The translations under genes and the position numbers were made by a program. Positions 14,552 through 20,252 of a DNA stretch of 20,252 nucleotides are shown in pieces. Under the pieces are notes generated by a model. That model was not told the origin of the DNA. It did not search any database and saw only the letters and a program-made list of their open reading frames with translations. This stretch comes from CAZEFK01 sp964511405. GTDB taxonomy: Bacteria > Pseudomonadota > Alphaproteobacteria > Elsterales > Elsteraceae. Location of the stretch: assembly GCA_964511405.1 (NCBI GenBank), contig CAZEFK010000136.1:1-20252 (forward strand), read 5' to 3'. Numbering within the stretch: position 1 is the first letter of the stretch; each line of letters opens with the position of its first letter.

Positions 14552-15382
14552 ATGCCCGAGCTTCCCGAAGTCGAAACCGTGTGTCGCGGCCTGGCGGCGC
14601 AGCTGGTCGGCCGCCGGCTCGCCGCCGTCGAGGTGCGCCGGCCCGACCTGCGCCAGCCGCTGCCGCCGGACCTGGCCCACCGCATCACCGGCCGCGAGGT
14701 CCTGGCGGTCGACCGGCGCGCCAAGTACATCCTGGTCCGGTTCGACGACGGCACCGTGCTGATCGCCCATCTCGGCATGTCCGGCCGGATCGTCATGACC
14801 CTGGGCCGGCCGAATGCCTTGGACCCCCACGACCATGTGGTGTTCACGACCGAGACAGGCGCCGTGCTGCGGTTCAATGACGCCCGCCGCTTCGGCCTGA
14901 TCGCGTTGAGCACCGCGGCTGGCCTGGCCGAGCACCCGCTGCTGGCACGGCTCGGCCCCGAGCCGCTGGCCGACGACTTCGACGGGCGGGCGCTGTCGTC
15001 GGCCCTGGCCGGCCGCCTCACGCCGATCAAGGCGGCGCTGCTGGACCAGACCGTGGTTGCCGGCATCGGCAACATCTATGCCTGCGAGGCCTTGTTCCAC
15101 GCCGGCCTCAGCCCGCAGCGCCCAAGCCACACCGTGGCCGGCAAACGCGCCGACCGCCTGGCGGCGGCCATCAAGGACGTGCTGCAGCGTGCCATCGCCG
15201 CCGGCGGCTCGTCCTTGCGCGATCATGTCCAGGTATCGGGCGAGCTCGGCTATTTCCAGCATGAATGGGCGGTCTATGGCCGCGAGGGCGAGCCTTGCCC
15301 CGGCTGCCGCTGCCAGACCGGGATCCAGCGGCTGGTCCAGGCCAACCGCTCGACCTTCTATTGCCCGCGCCGGCAGCGATAG
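14552..15382 (+). CDS. mutM: Formamidopyrimidine-DNA glycosylase (Fpg/MutM)
   Basis: Removes oxidised purines such as 8-oxoguanine from DNA and nicks the site by beta,delta-elimination. The second ATG (14552) gives MPELPEVE, so that after Met removal the catalytic proline is N-terminal. The ATG at 14546 would bury it. Catalytic E3 and K58 (in DRRAKYIL) are present, as are NIYACEALF and DHVQVSGELGYFQHEWAVYGREG. At 276 residues the length is normal. The C-terminal zinc finger is unusual: CPGCRC at 249-254 and then only one cysteine, C271, in YCPRRQR where CPRC is usual. The extra cysteine C254 lies 16 residues before C271, the canonical separation. First gene of an operon with the next three genes. 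Confidence 0.97.
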   Translation: MPELPEVETVCRGLAAQLVGRRLAAVEVRRPDLRQPLPPDLAHRITGREVLAVDRRAKYILVRFDDGTVLIAHLGMSGRIVMTLGRPNALDPHDHVVFTTETGAVLRFNDARRFGLIALSTAAGLAEHPLLARLGPEPLADDFDGRALSSALAGRLTPIKAALLDQTVVAGIGNIYACEALFHAGLSPQRPSHTVAGKRADRLAAAIKDVLQRAIAAGGSSLRDHVQVSGELGYFQHEWAVYGREGEPCPGCRCQTGIQRLVQANRSTFYCPRRQR

Positions 15383-15397
15383 GGTACCAAGACCCCC

Positions 15398-15754
15398 GTG
15401 CCGAGACTTCTTCTGCCGCTCGCCGTGACGGCCCTGCTGGCGTTCGCGCCGCCCGGCCGGGCAGCCGACTTCCTCGAAGGGACGGAGGACGTGCCGCTGA
15501 TGGCCGGGCTGGTGCCGGTCGGCGGCTCGGCGGTGAGCTTCGACAGCCCGCAGGGGCGGATCGTCATCGTCTATGCCGAAGGCAGCCAGGGCGCCGACGC
15601 CGTGCTGTCCTTCTATACGGCGACCCTGGCGCAGCTGGGCTGGGCCCCGGTCGGCCGCGGCCATTGGCAGCGCGAGGGCGAGCACCTGACTGTCGAGTTC
15701 GGCCGCCGCGCCGCCCGCACCACCGTGCGCTTCAAACTGTCTCCCACGGGTTAG
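15398..15754 (+). CDS. Small exported protein of unknown function
   Basis: A 118-residue protein that I do not recognise. The N-terminus is a Sec signal peptide (MPRLLLPLAVTALLAFAPPGRAA, cleavage probably after about residue 22-23). The remaining 95 residues look like a small alpha/beta domain: VPLMAGLVPV, VSFDSPQGRIVIVYAEG, a helix-like VLSFYTATLAQLGW, HLTVEFG and TTVRFKL. The alternation of an amphipathic helix and strands, with a central pattern of the 'peptide-loop-GW' kind, recalls periplasmic quality-control or export helper domains, but that is only impression. The start is GTG at 15398, 15 bases after the mutM stop; the end is 11 bases before the enoyl-CoA hydratase start, so it sits in an operon. 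Confidence 0.78.
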   Translation: MPRLLLPLAVTALLAFAPPGRAADFLEGTEDVPLMAGLVPVGGSAVSFDSPQGRIVIVYAEGSQGADAVLSFYTATLAQLGWAPVGRGHWQREGEHLTVEFGRRAARTTVRFKLSPTG

Positions 15755-15765
15755 GAGGACCTGCC

Positions 15766-16542
15766 ATGGCGTTCGAGACCATCCTCACCGAGACCCGCGG
15801 CCCGGTCGGCCTGATCACCCTCAACCGGCCGAGAGCGCTCAACGCCCTGTCCGACCAGCTGGTGCGCGAGCTGGCCCAGGCGCTCGACGCCTTCGAGGCC
15901 GACGACGGCATCGGCGCGATCGTCCTCACCGGCTCCGAGCGCGCCTTCGCCGCCGGTGCCGACATCAAGGAGATGCAGGCCAAGACCTATGTCGAGGCGT
16001 TCCTGGAGAACTTCATCACCCGGCATTGGGAGCATGTGACCAAGGCCCGCAAGCCGGTGATCGCGGCGGTGGCCGGGTTCGCGCTCGGCGGCGGCTGCGA
16101 GCTGGCGATGATGTGCGACTTCATCCTGGCCGCCGACACCGCCAAGTTCGGCCAGCCCGAGATCACCATCGGCACCATGCCCGGCGCCGGCGGCACCCAG
16201 CGCCTGACCCGCCTGGTCGGCAAGTCCAAGGCGATGGAGATGTGCCTGACCGGGCGGATGATGGACGCGGCCGAGGCCGAGCGCGCCGGGCTGGTCAGCC
16301 GGGTGGTCCCGGCGGCCGAGCTGATCGACGAGGCGGTCAAGGTCGCGACCAAGATCGCCGGGTTCTCGCGGCCGGCCGTGCTGATGGTCAAGGAGAGCGT
16401 CAACGCCGCCTACGAGACGACCCTGGCCGAGGGCATCCGCTTCGAGCGCCGCCTGTTCCATTCGACGTTCGCCACCGCCGACCAGAAGGAAGGCATGGCG
16501 GCGTTCGTCGAGAAGCGGCCGCCGCAATTCCGCAACGCCTGA
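15766..16542 (+). CDS. Enoyl-CoA hydratase (crotonase family)
   Basis: Hydrates trans-2-enoyl-CoA to 3-hydroxyacyl-CoA in fatty acid beta-oxidation, cytoplasmic. The 258 residues closely resemble mitochondrial ECHS1: AFAAGADIKEM (oxyanion hole), FALGGGCELAMMCDFILAAD and FGQPEITIGTMPGAGGTQRL, which carry the two catalytic glutamates, then SVNAAYETTLAEGI and the ending STFATADQKEGMAAFVEKR. All catalytic landmarks are intact. The start is well fixed by AGGAGG at 15753-15758, seven bases before the ATG. That site overlaps the stop region of the preceding gene, a likely coupling. This gene commonly lies near mutM and rpsT in alphaproteobacteria. Confidence 0.96.
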   Translation: MAFETILTETRGPVGLITLNRPRALNALSDQLVRELAQALDAFEADDGIGAIVLTGSERAFAAGADIKEMQAKTYVEAFLENFITRHWEHVTKARKPVIAAVAGFALGGGCELAMMCDFILAADTAKFGQPEITIGTMPGAGGTQRLTRLVGKSKAMEMCLTGRMMDAAEAERAGLVSRVVPAAELIDEAVKVATKIAGFSRPAVLMVKESVNAAYETTLAEGIRFERRLFHSTFATADQKEGMAAFVEKRPPQFRNA

Positions 16543-16550
16543 CCGGGGCC

Positions 16551-17684
16551 ATGCGCCGGCTCACCTGGTACGTGCTGCGCCAGGTCGCGGTCTCGACCCT
16601 GGTGGTCGCCGCGACCCTGACGCTTGCGATCTGGCTGACCCAGTCGCTGCGCTTCGTCGACTGGATCGTCAACCGCGGCCTGCCGCTGTCGACCTTCGGC
16701 TACATCGCGCTGCTGACGATGCCGATGTTCCTGAACATCATCCTGCCGATCGCGGCGTTCTCGGCGGTGCTGTTCACCTATAACAAGCTGCAGGCGGACA
16801 GCGAGCTGATCGTGCTGCGCGCCGTCGGCCTGGGACCGACCCAGCTGATGACGCCGGCCTGGATCCTGATCGTGGCCTGCACGCTGCTCGGCTATGCCCT
16901 GACCCTGTGGGTGCTGCCCACCTGTTACCGCAACTTCAAGGACCTGCAGTTCGAGATCCGCAGCGCCTATGCCTCGGTCCTGGTGCAGGAGGGCGTGTTC
17001 ACCGACATCGAGGACCATGTGTCGATCTTCGTGCGCGCCGAAGGTCCGGGCGGCGAGCTGCAGGGGATCCTGGTCCACGACACCCATGACCCGCAGCGGC
17101 CGGTCACCCTGGTCGCCGACAGCGGCCGCATCGTCCAGGGCCCCGAAGGCCCGCGGATCATGATGGTCAACGGCAACCGGCAGGAGCTGGACCGCCGCAC
17201 CGGCCACGTGTCGTTCCTGTTCTTCGAGCGCTACACCTACGCCCAGGACACGGCCGCGTCGGGACCGGCGGCGGAGCGCCAGCGCGACGCCAACGAGCGC
17301 TATCTCTCCGAGCTGTTCGACCCGCCCGACAGCGTCGACGCCCGGACCCTGGCCCTGTACCGGTCCGAGGCCCACCAGCGCCTGGTCGTGCCGCTGATGT
17401 CGGCCGCCTTCGTCATGGTGGCGCTGGCGGCGATCCTGGTCGGATCCTATAACCGCCGCGGCATGACCCGGCGGATCCTGGCGGCGGTGCTGATCGTGAT
17501 GGCGATCCAGGCGCTAGGCATCGGCCTGGGCAATCTGGCCGGGAAGTCCGGCGCGCTGATCCCGCTGCTCTATCTCAACGCCTTGGCGCCGATCATCGGC
17601 GGCGCCGTCCTGATCCAGATCGACCGGCTGGGGACGGCTTGGCGGCTCCGGCCATCCGCCCTGGCCCTGCCCGGCGGCCCCTGA
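16551..17684 (+). CDS. lptF: LptF, permease subunit of the LPS export ABC transporter
   Basis: LptF and LptG form the inner-membrane part of the machine that extracts lipopolysaccharide and passes it toward LptA and LptD. The 377-residue product has three N-terminal membrane helices (about 10-32, 50-78, 98-120) with the family motif LQADSELIVLRAVGLGP after the second. A periplasmic beta-rich domain spans about 125-285, and three further helices lie at about 290-312, 318-340 and 345-365. The ATG at 16551 is eight bases after the echA stop and preceded by GGGG. No lptG follows; the next gene is rpsT with its own promoter. LptF is preferred over LptG from the N-terminal style. Confidence 0.88.
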   Translation: MRRLTWYVLRQVAVSTLVVAATLTLAIWLTQSLRFVDWIVNRGLPLSTFGYIALLTMPMFLNIILPIAAFSAVLFTYNKLQADSELIVLRAVGLGPTQLMTPAWILIVACTLLGYALTLWVLPTCYRNFKDLQFEIRSAYASVLVQEGVFTDIEDHVSIFVRAEGPGGELQGILVHDTHDPQRPVTLVADSGRIVQGPEGPRIMMVNGNRQELDRRTGHVSFLFFERYTYAQDTAASGPAAERQRDANERYLSELFDPPDSVDARTLALYRSEAHQRLVVPLMSAAFVMVALAAILVGSYNRRGMTRRILAAVLIVMAIQALGIGLGNLAGKSGALIPLLYLNALAPIIGGAVLIQIDRLGTAWRLRPSALALPGGP

Positions 17685-17709
17685 GCCCATCGAGCCGGAC
17701 CCGGCGCTC

Positions 17710-17738
17710 TTGACCTGAGCGGCGCCGGCTCCTATACG
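17710..17738 (+). promoter_or_regulatory. Sigma-70-like promoter of rpsT
   Basis: TTGACC at 17710-17715 and TATACG at 17733-17738 are separated by exactly 17 bases, a strong housekeeping promoter. Start of transcription would be near 17745, giving a leader of about 30 bases before the rpsT ATG at 17775. The GAGGA at 17755-17759 is rather far (15 bases) from that ATG. Confidence 0.75.
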
Positions 17739-17774
17739 TTGCCTCCCATTTTTCGAGGACAGTAGCGACACACC

Positions 17775-18035
17775 ATGGCACACCATGCGTCCGCCAAGAA
17801 GCGGATCCGCCAGACCGAGCGGCGCACCGAAGTGAACCGTGCCCGGGTCAGCCGGATCCGCACCTTCGTCAAGAAGGTCGAGACTGCCATCGCGTCCGGC
17901 AACAAGGAGGCGGCCCAGGAGGCGTTCCGGGCGGCGCAGCCGGAGCTGCAGCGGGGTGTGTCCAAGGGCGTGCTGCACCGCAACACGGTGGCGCGCAAGC
18001 TGTCGCGGCTGACCGCCCGCATCAAGGTCCTCTAG
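17775..18035 (+). CDS. rpsT: 30S ribosomal protein S20
   Basis: A small-subunit ribosomal protein that binds 16S rRNA and assists assembly. The 86 residues are lysine/arginine-rich and start MAHHASAKKRIRQTERRT, the usual alphaproteobacterial S20 form, with the conserved VKKVETAIASGNKEAA helix and HRNTVARKLSRL near the end. Length is normal. It has its own strong promoter and a two-hairpin terminator, so it is a monocistronic unit between the lptF operon and dnaA. Confidence 0.98.
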   Translation: MAHHASAKKRIRQTERRTEVNRARVSRIRTFVKKVETAIASGNKEAAQEAFRAAQPELQRGVSKGVLHRNTVARKLSRLTARIKVL

Positions 18036-18042
18036 CGGCCGC

Positions 18043-18083
18043 GGCGCGGCTTGTCCGCGCCGGGCCTCTCGGCCCGCCTTTCA
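18043..18083 (+). terminator. Hairpin terminator after rpsT
   Basis: Two adjacent perfect stems follow the rpsT stop. GGCGCGG (18043-18049) pairs with CCGCGCC (18055-18061) over a five-base loop, and GGGCC (18062-18066) pairs with GGCCC (18071-18075). A short CCTTTC tract comes after. The U-run is short, so it is an imperfect intrinsic terminator. Confidence 0.65.
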
Positions 18084-18341
18084 GCATATTTTATGACGAA
18101 TTCGGCGCCGCTGCCGAAGCGTGGCAGGTTGCACTTTGCCTGCCACAATGATGAATGAATTTTTAAATGTTTACGTTTCGTTCTCATTGCAAAAGCGGGT
18201 TCGCCCTCGCTACAGTTGGGTGAACGACGGCCCACAACGTTGAATTTTATGACACCCAAAGTAACTGGGAAGTGTTCGTCGCGCCAATATCTGAAAATTT
18301 AGGATTTTATTGTGCGCGATTTGGCTATGACAAGACACGTA

Positions 18342-18371
18342 TTGCTACCACCTAGGTCTGGTCTCTATAAG
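18342..18371 (+). promoter_or_regulatory. Candidate dnaA promoter
   Basis: TTGCTA at 18342-18347 and TATAAG at 18366-18371 are 18 bases apart. Transcription would begin about 18378, leaving a leader of about 95 bases. A second possible pair, TTGCAA at 18187-18192 with TACAGT at 18211-18216, is weaker and farther away. Confidence 0.45.
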
Positions 18372-18461
18372 ACTGCGGTCTAGTCCGATCCTTATGGTTG
18401 CGGTGATTTGCGCTAAGCGGCCCCGGCTCTCGGCCGCATGGCCGGTTTTAGCGATCGTCAT

Positions 18462-18466
18462 GGAGG
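18462..18466 (+). promoter_or_regulatory. Ribosome binding site that fixes the TTG start of dnaA
   Basis: GGAGG ends six bases before the TTG at 18473. The next in-frame ATG (18587) has no comparable site. Confidence 0.7.
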
Positions 18467-18472
18467 CAGGTT

Positions 18473-20038
18473 TTGATCAATCCAAGGGACGCCCTACGAC
18501 GCGACGTGGTCGTACCTGGATCGGATCACCCGGCTTCCGCCAGCGCGGCACGCCTGTCCGGCGGGGTCGAGGCCGCCCCGGGCGGGATGGCCGCCAGCCG
18601 GCTCGAGCAGCAGTGGTCGCGAGTGCGCGGACGCCTGCGCATGGAAGTCGGTGAGGCGGCATTTCTCAGCTGGCTCAATCCGCTGATCCTGGATGGCGTG
18701 CGCGACGGCGCCGTGACCCTGGCCTTGCCGACCCGGTTCATGCGCGATTGGGTCATGACCAACTACTCCGACCGTCTGCGCGCCCTGTGGACGGGCGAAG
18801 ACCCGTCGGTCCGGGCGGTCGAGATCGTGGTCGGCGCGGCCCGGCCTGACTTGGTCGACCGGGTGGTGCCGCAGGCCGTGGCCGTTGGCGCGGGCTGGGC
18901 CGATGAGCCGGCACCCGAACCGGAGCGCCGGAACCGGATGCCGGCGACCGCAGCCGCGGACCCCGCCGATCGGGCCAAGGCGGCCGATCCCGAGGCCACC
19001 CTTCATGGCGCGGCGATCTCGGCGTCGCTGGACCAGCGCTTCACCTTCGAGAATTTCGTGGTCGGCAAGCCGAACGAGCTGGCGTTCGCCGCCGCCCGCC
19101 GGGTCGCCGAGAACGCGACCGTGCAGTTCAATCCGCTGTTCCTGTATGGCGGCGTCGGCCTGGGCAAGACCCACCTGATGCACGCCATCGCCTGGGAGAT
19201 CCGGCGCCGCGACCCCAAGCGCCGCGTCATCTATCTCTCGGCGGAAAAGTTCATGTATCAGTTCATTCGGGCGCTACGCTATCGCGATACGGTGGAGTTC
19301 AAAGATCAGTTCCGCTCGGTCGACGTGCTGATGATCGACGACGTGCAGTTCATCGGCGGCAAGGATTCCACTCAGGAAGAGCTGTTCCACACCTTCAACG
19401 CGCTGGTCGACCAGAACCGGCAGGTGGTGATTTCCGCCGACAAGTCGCCCCACGACCTGGACAAGCTGGAAGAACGGCTGCGCTCGCGGCTGGGCTGGGG
19501 GTTGGTCGCCGACATCCACCCGACCACCTACGAGCTGAGGCTGGGCATCCTGCAGTCCAAGGCCGAGCTGATGGGCGTGCAGATCCCGGCCAAGGTCATG
19601 GAGTTCCTGGCTCACAAGATCCACTCGAACGTGCGCGAGCTGGAAGGGGCTCTGAACCGCATCGTCGCCCATGCCACGCTGGTCGGCCGAGCGATCACCC
19701 TCGACACCACGCAGGAAGTGCTGCACGACCTGCTGCGGGCCAACGACCGCCGCACCACCATCGAAGAGATCCAGAAGAAGGTGGCGGAGCACTACAACAT
19801 CCGGATCGCCGACATGGGCTCGGCGCGGCGGGCGCGGGCAGTGGCGCGGCCCAGGCAGGTCGCCATGTACCTGTCGAAGCTCCTGACCCAGCGCTCGCTG
19901 CCCGAGATCGGGCGCAAGTTCGGCGGCCGCGACCACACCACGGTCATGCACGCCGTGCGCAAGATCGAGGAACTCAAGGCCGGCGACCCGGGCCTCTCCG
20001 AGGACATCGAGTTGCTGCGCCGCATGCTGGAGTGCTGA
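18473..20038 (+). CDS. dnaA: Chromosomal replication initiator protein DnaA
   Basis: AAA+ ATPase that binds DnaA boxes and opens the replication origin. The 521 residues carry domain I from about residue 44 (LEQQWSRVRGRL...FLSWLNPL), a linker domain II at about 115-185 rich in Ala, Pro and Arg, and the AAA+ domain from about 186 with Walker A GGVGLGKT (226-233), Walker B VDVLMIDDVQF (about 283-293) and the arginine-rich box RLRSRLGWG. Domain IV carries the DNA-binding signature GRDHTTVMHAVRKIEEL near the end. The TTG start gives about 43 residues before domain I, a longer N-terminal tail than in many DnaA proteins. An ATG at 18587 would remove 38 of them, but the GGAGG supports the TTG. dnaN follows. 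Confidence 0.98.
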   Translation: MINPRDALRRDVVVPGSDHPASASAARLSGGVEAAPGGMAASRLEQQWSRVRGRLRMEVGEAAFLSWLNPLILDGVRDGAVTLALPTRFMRDWVMTNYSDRLRALWTGEDPSVRAVEIVVGAARPDLVDRVVPQAVAVGAGWADEPAPEPERRNRMPATAAADPADRAKAADPEATLHGAAISASLDQRFTFENFVVGKPNELAFAAARRVAENATVQFNPLFLYGGVGLGKTHLMHAIAWEIRRRDPKRRVIYLSAEKFMYQFIRALRYRDTVEFKDQFRSVDVLMIDDVQFIGGKDSTQEELFHTFNALVDQNRQVVISADKSPHDLDKLEERLRSRLGWGLVADIHPTTYELRLGILQSKAELMGVQIPAKVMEFLAHKIHSNVRELEGALNRIVAHATLVGRAITLDTTQEVLHDLLRANDRRTTIEEIQKKVAEHYNIRIADMGSARRARAVARPRQVAMYLSKLLTQRSLPEIGRKFGGRDHTTVMHAVRKIEELKAGDPGLSEDIELLRRMLEC

Positions 20039-20040
20039 GC

Positions 20041-20140
20041 GGCCGGTTCCGGCCGGCCTCGCAGCGGGTTCAGCCCGCACGAAACTGTGCTACTGTCCGC
20101 CTCCCGGCCAGGACGGCCGGGACGCCGGCTCCGGCCGGCG
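20041..20140. repeat. Cluster of four short GC-rich hairpins between dnaA and dnaN
   Basis: Four inverted repeats lie in 100 bases: GGCCGG/CCGGCC (20041-20054), GCGGG/CCCGC (20064-20078), CCCGGCC/GGCCGGG (20103-20121) and CGCCGG/CCGGCG (20123-20140). None has a T-run, but the first could terminate dnaA or the cluster could attenuate dnaN. There is no gene here. Confidence 0.55.
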
Positions 20141-20177
20141 GCGGATCGCCCTCCTGACGTCGCCGGACTTCCGCTCC

Positions 20178-20252
20178 ATGAAGCTTACGATCGAACGCGG
20201 CCTCTTGCTGAAGAGCCTGGCCCACGTGCAGAGCGTGGTCGAGCGCCGCAAC
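20178..20252 (+). CDS. dnaN: DNA polymerase III beta subunit (sliding clamp), N-terminal fragment
   Basis: The last 75 bases encode 25 residues, MKLTIERGLLLKSLAHVQSV followed by VERRN, which match the start of the beta clamp (first helix of domain 1). The clamp tethers polymerase to DNA. The gene runs off the window edge. No clear Shine-Dalgarno lies before the ATG. Position right after dnaA is the standard bacterial order and supports the call. Confidence 0.93.
   Translation, partial: MKLTIERGLLLKSLAHVQSVVERRN

Larger units (their letters stand above)
18084..18472. other. AT-rich spacer upstream of dnaA, no canonical DnaA boxes
   Basis: This stretch is much more AT-rich than anything else in the window, with runs such as GAATTTTTAAATG (18157-18169), TTGAATTTTATG (18240-18251) and CTGAAAATTTAGGATTTTATT (near 18291-18311). 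It holds no plausible gene. I looked for TTATCCACA-type DnaA boxes on both strands and found none, only CCACA or CCCACA fragments without the TTAT half (near 18140 and 18231). It may be the dnaA regulatory region, or a divergent-type origin, but the sequence alone does not show an origin. Confidence 0.6.

Noticed and set aside
13694..15685. Minus-strand open frame of 663 codons spanning ubiE, mutM and the exported protein
   Set aside because: Runs antisense to mutM and out of frame with ubiE; no recognisable domain, typical high-GC artefact.
18084..18472. Chromosome origin oriC upstream of dnaA
   Set aside because: Despite AT-richness I found no canonical DnaA box cluster, and alphaproteobacterial origins are often elsewhere; kept as a finding instead of a feature call.

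Overview
The window reads as a chromosomal housekeeping segment of a high-GC alphaproteobacterium. The best match is the Rhodospirillales and neighbouring orders. This rests on the gene families present (an Irr-type Fur regulator, an alphaproteobacterial-style LptF, a MutM/UbiE/UbiB/CoaBC block next to rpsT and dnaA), strong G/C bias at third codon positions, and frequent GTG or TTG starts. Taxonomy is inferred from protein resemblance only. I saw no rRNA, tRNA, CRISPR array, transposase or phage gene.

Left third (1-8.7 kb). The 3' end of pnp (KH and S1 domains) overlaps a glycerophosphodiester phosphodiesterase. Next comes a long nitronate monooxygenase-like flavoprotein with a C-terminal cysteine cluster, and a convergent small DedA-like (YqaA) membrane protein. 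irr is divergent from the membrane-protein gene and has a recognisable promoter and a dyad operator candidate. Convergent with irr is a chemoreceptor with a nitrate/nitrite-sensing (NIT) type N-terminus and no evident membrane segments. A 317-base spacer follows, then a secreted SH3-domain protein, divergent from a D-2-hydroxyacid dehydrogenase gene. An orphan Pal-type lipoprotein overlaps the end of the dehydrogenase. A dispersed-type palindromic repeat (8587-8693) separates this part from the next operon.

Middle (8.7-14.5 kb). A tight minus-strand operon runs ubiE, ubiB, coaBC, moeB/hesA-like, dsrE-like, then a TRM11-like methyltransferase. It combines ubiquinone biosynthesis (UbiE methylation, UbiB accessory kinase-like protein), coenzyme A synthesis, a ubiquitin-activating-like (E1) adenylyltransferase with a small sulfur-transfer-type protein, and probable RNA modification. 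Several junctions overlap, so translation is probably coupled.

Right third (14.5-20.25 kb). Divergent from ubiE is an operon of mutM (DNA glycosylase with an altered zinc finger), a small exported protein, enoyl-CoA hydratase and lptF. Then come rpsT with a clear sigma-70-like promoter and hairpin terminator, an AT-rich 437-base spacer, dnaA (TTG start) and the first 25 codons of dnaN. The spacer has no canonical DnaA box that I could find, so I do not call it oriC.

I found no novel defence or mobile system. The best second looks are the rearranged MutM zinc finger, the Fur-like dyad before irr, the soluble NIT chemoreceptor, the E1/DsrE gene pair fused by overlap to coaBC, and the orphan Pal gene beside a palindromic repeat.
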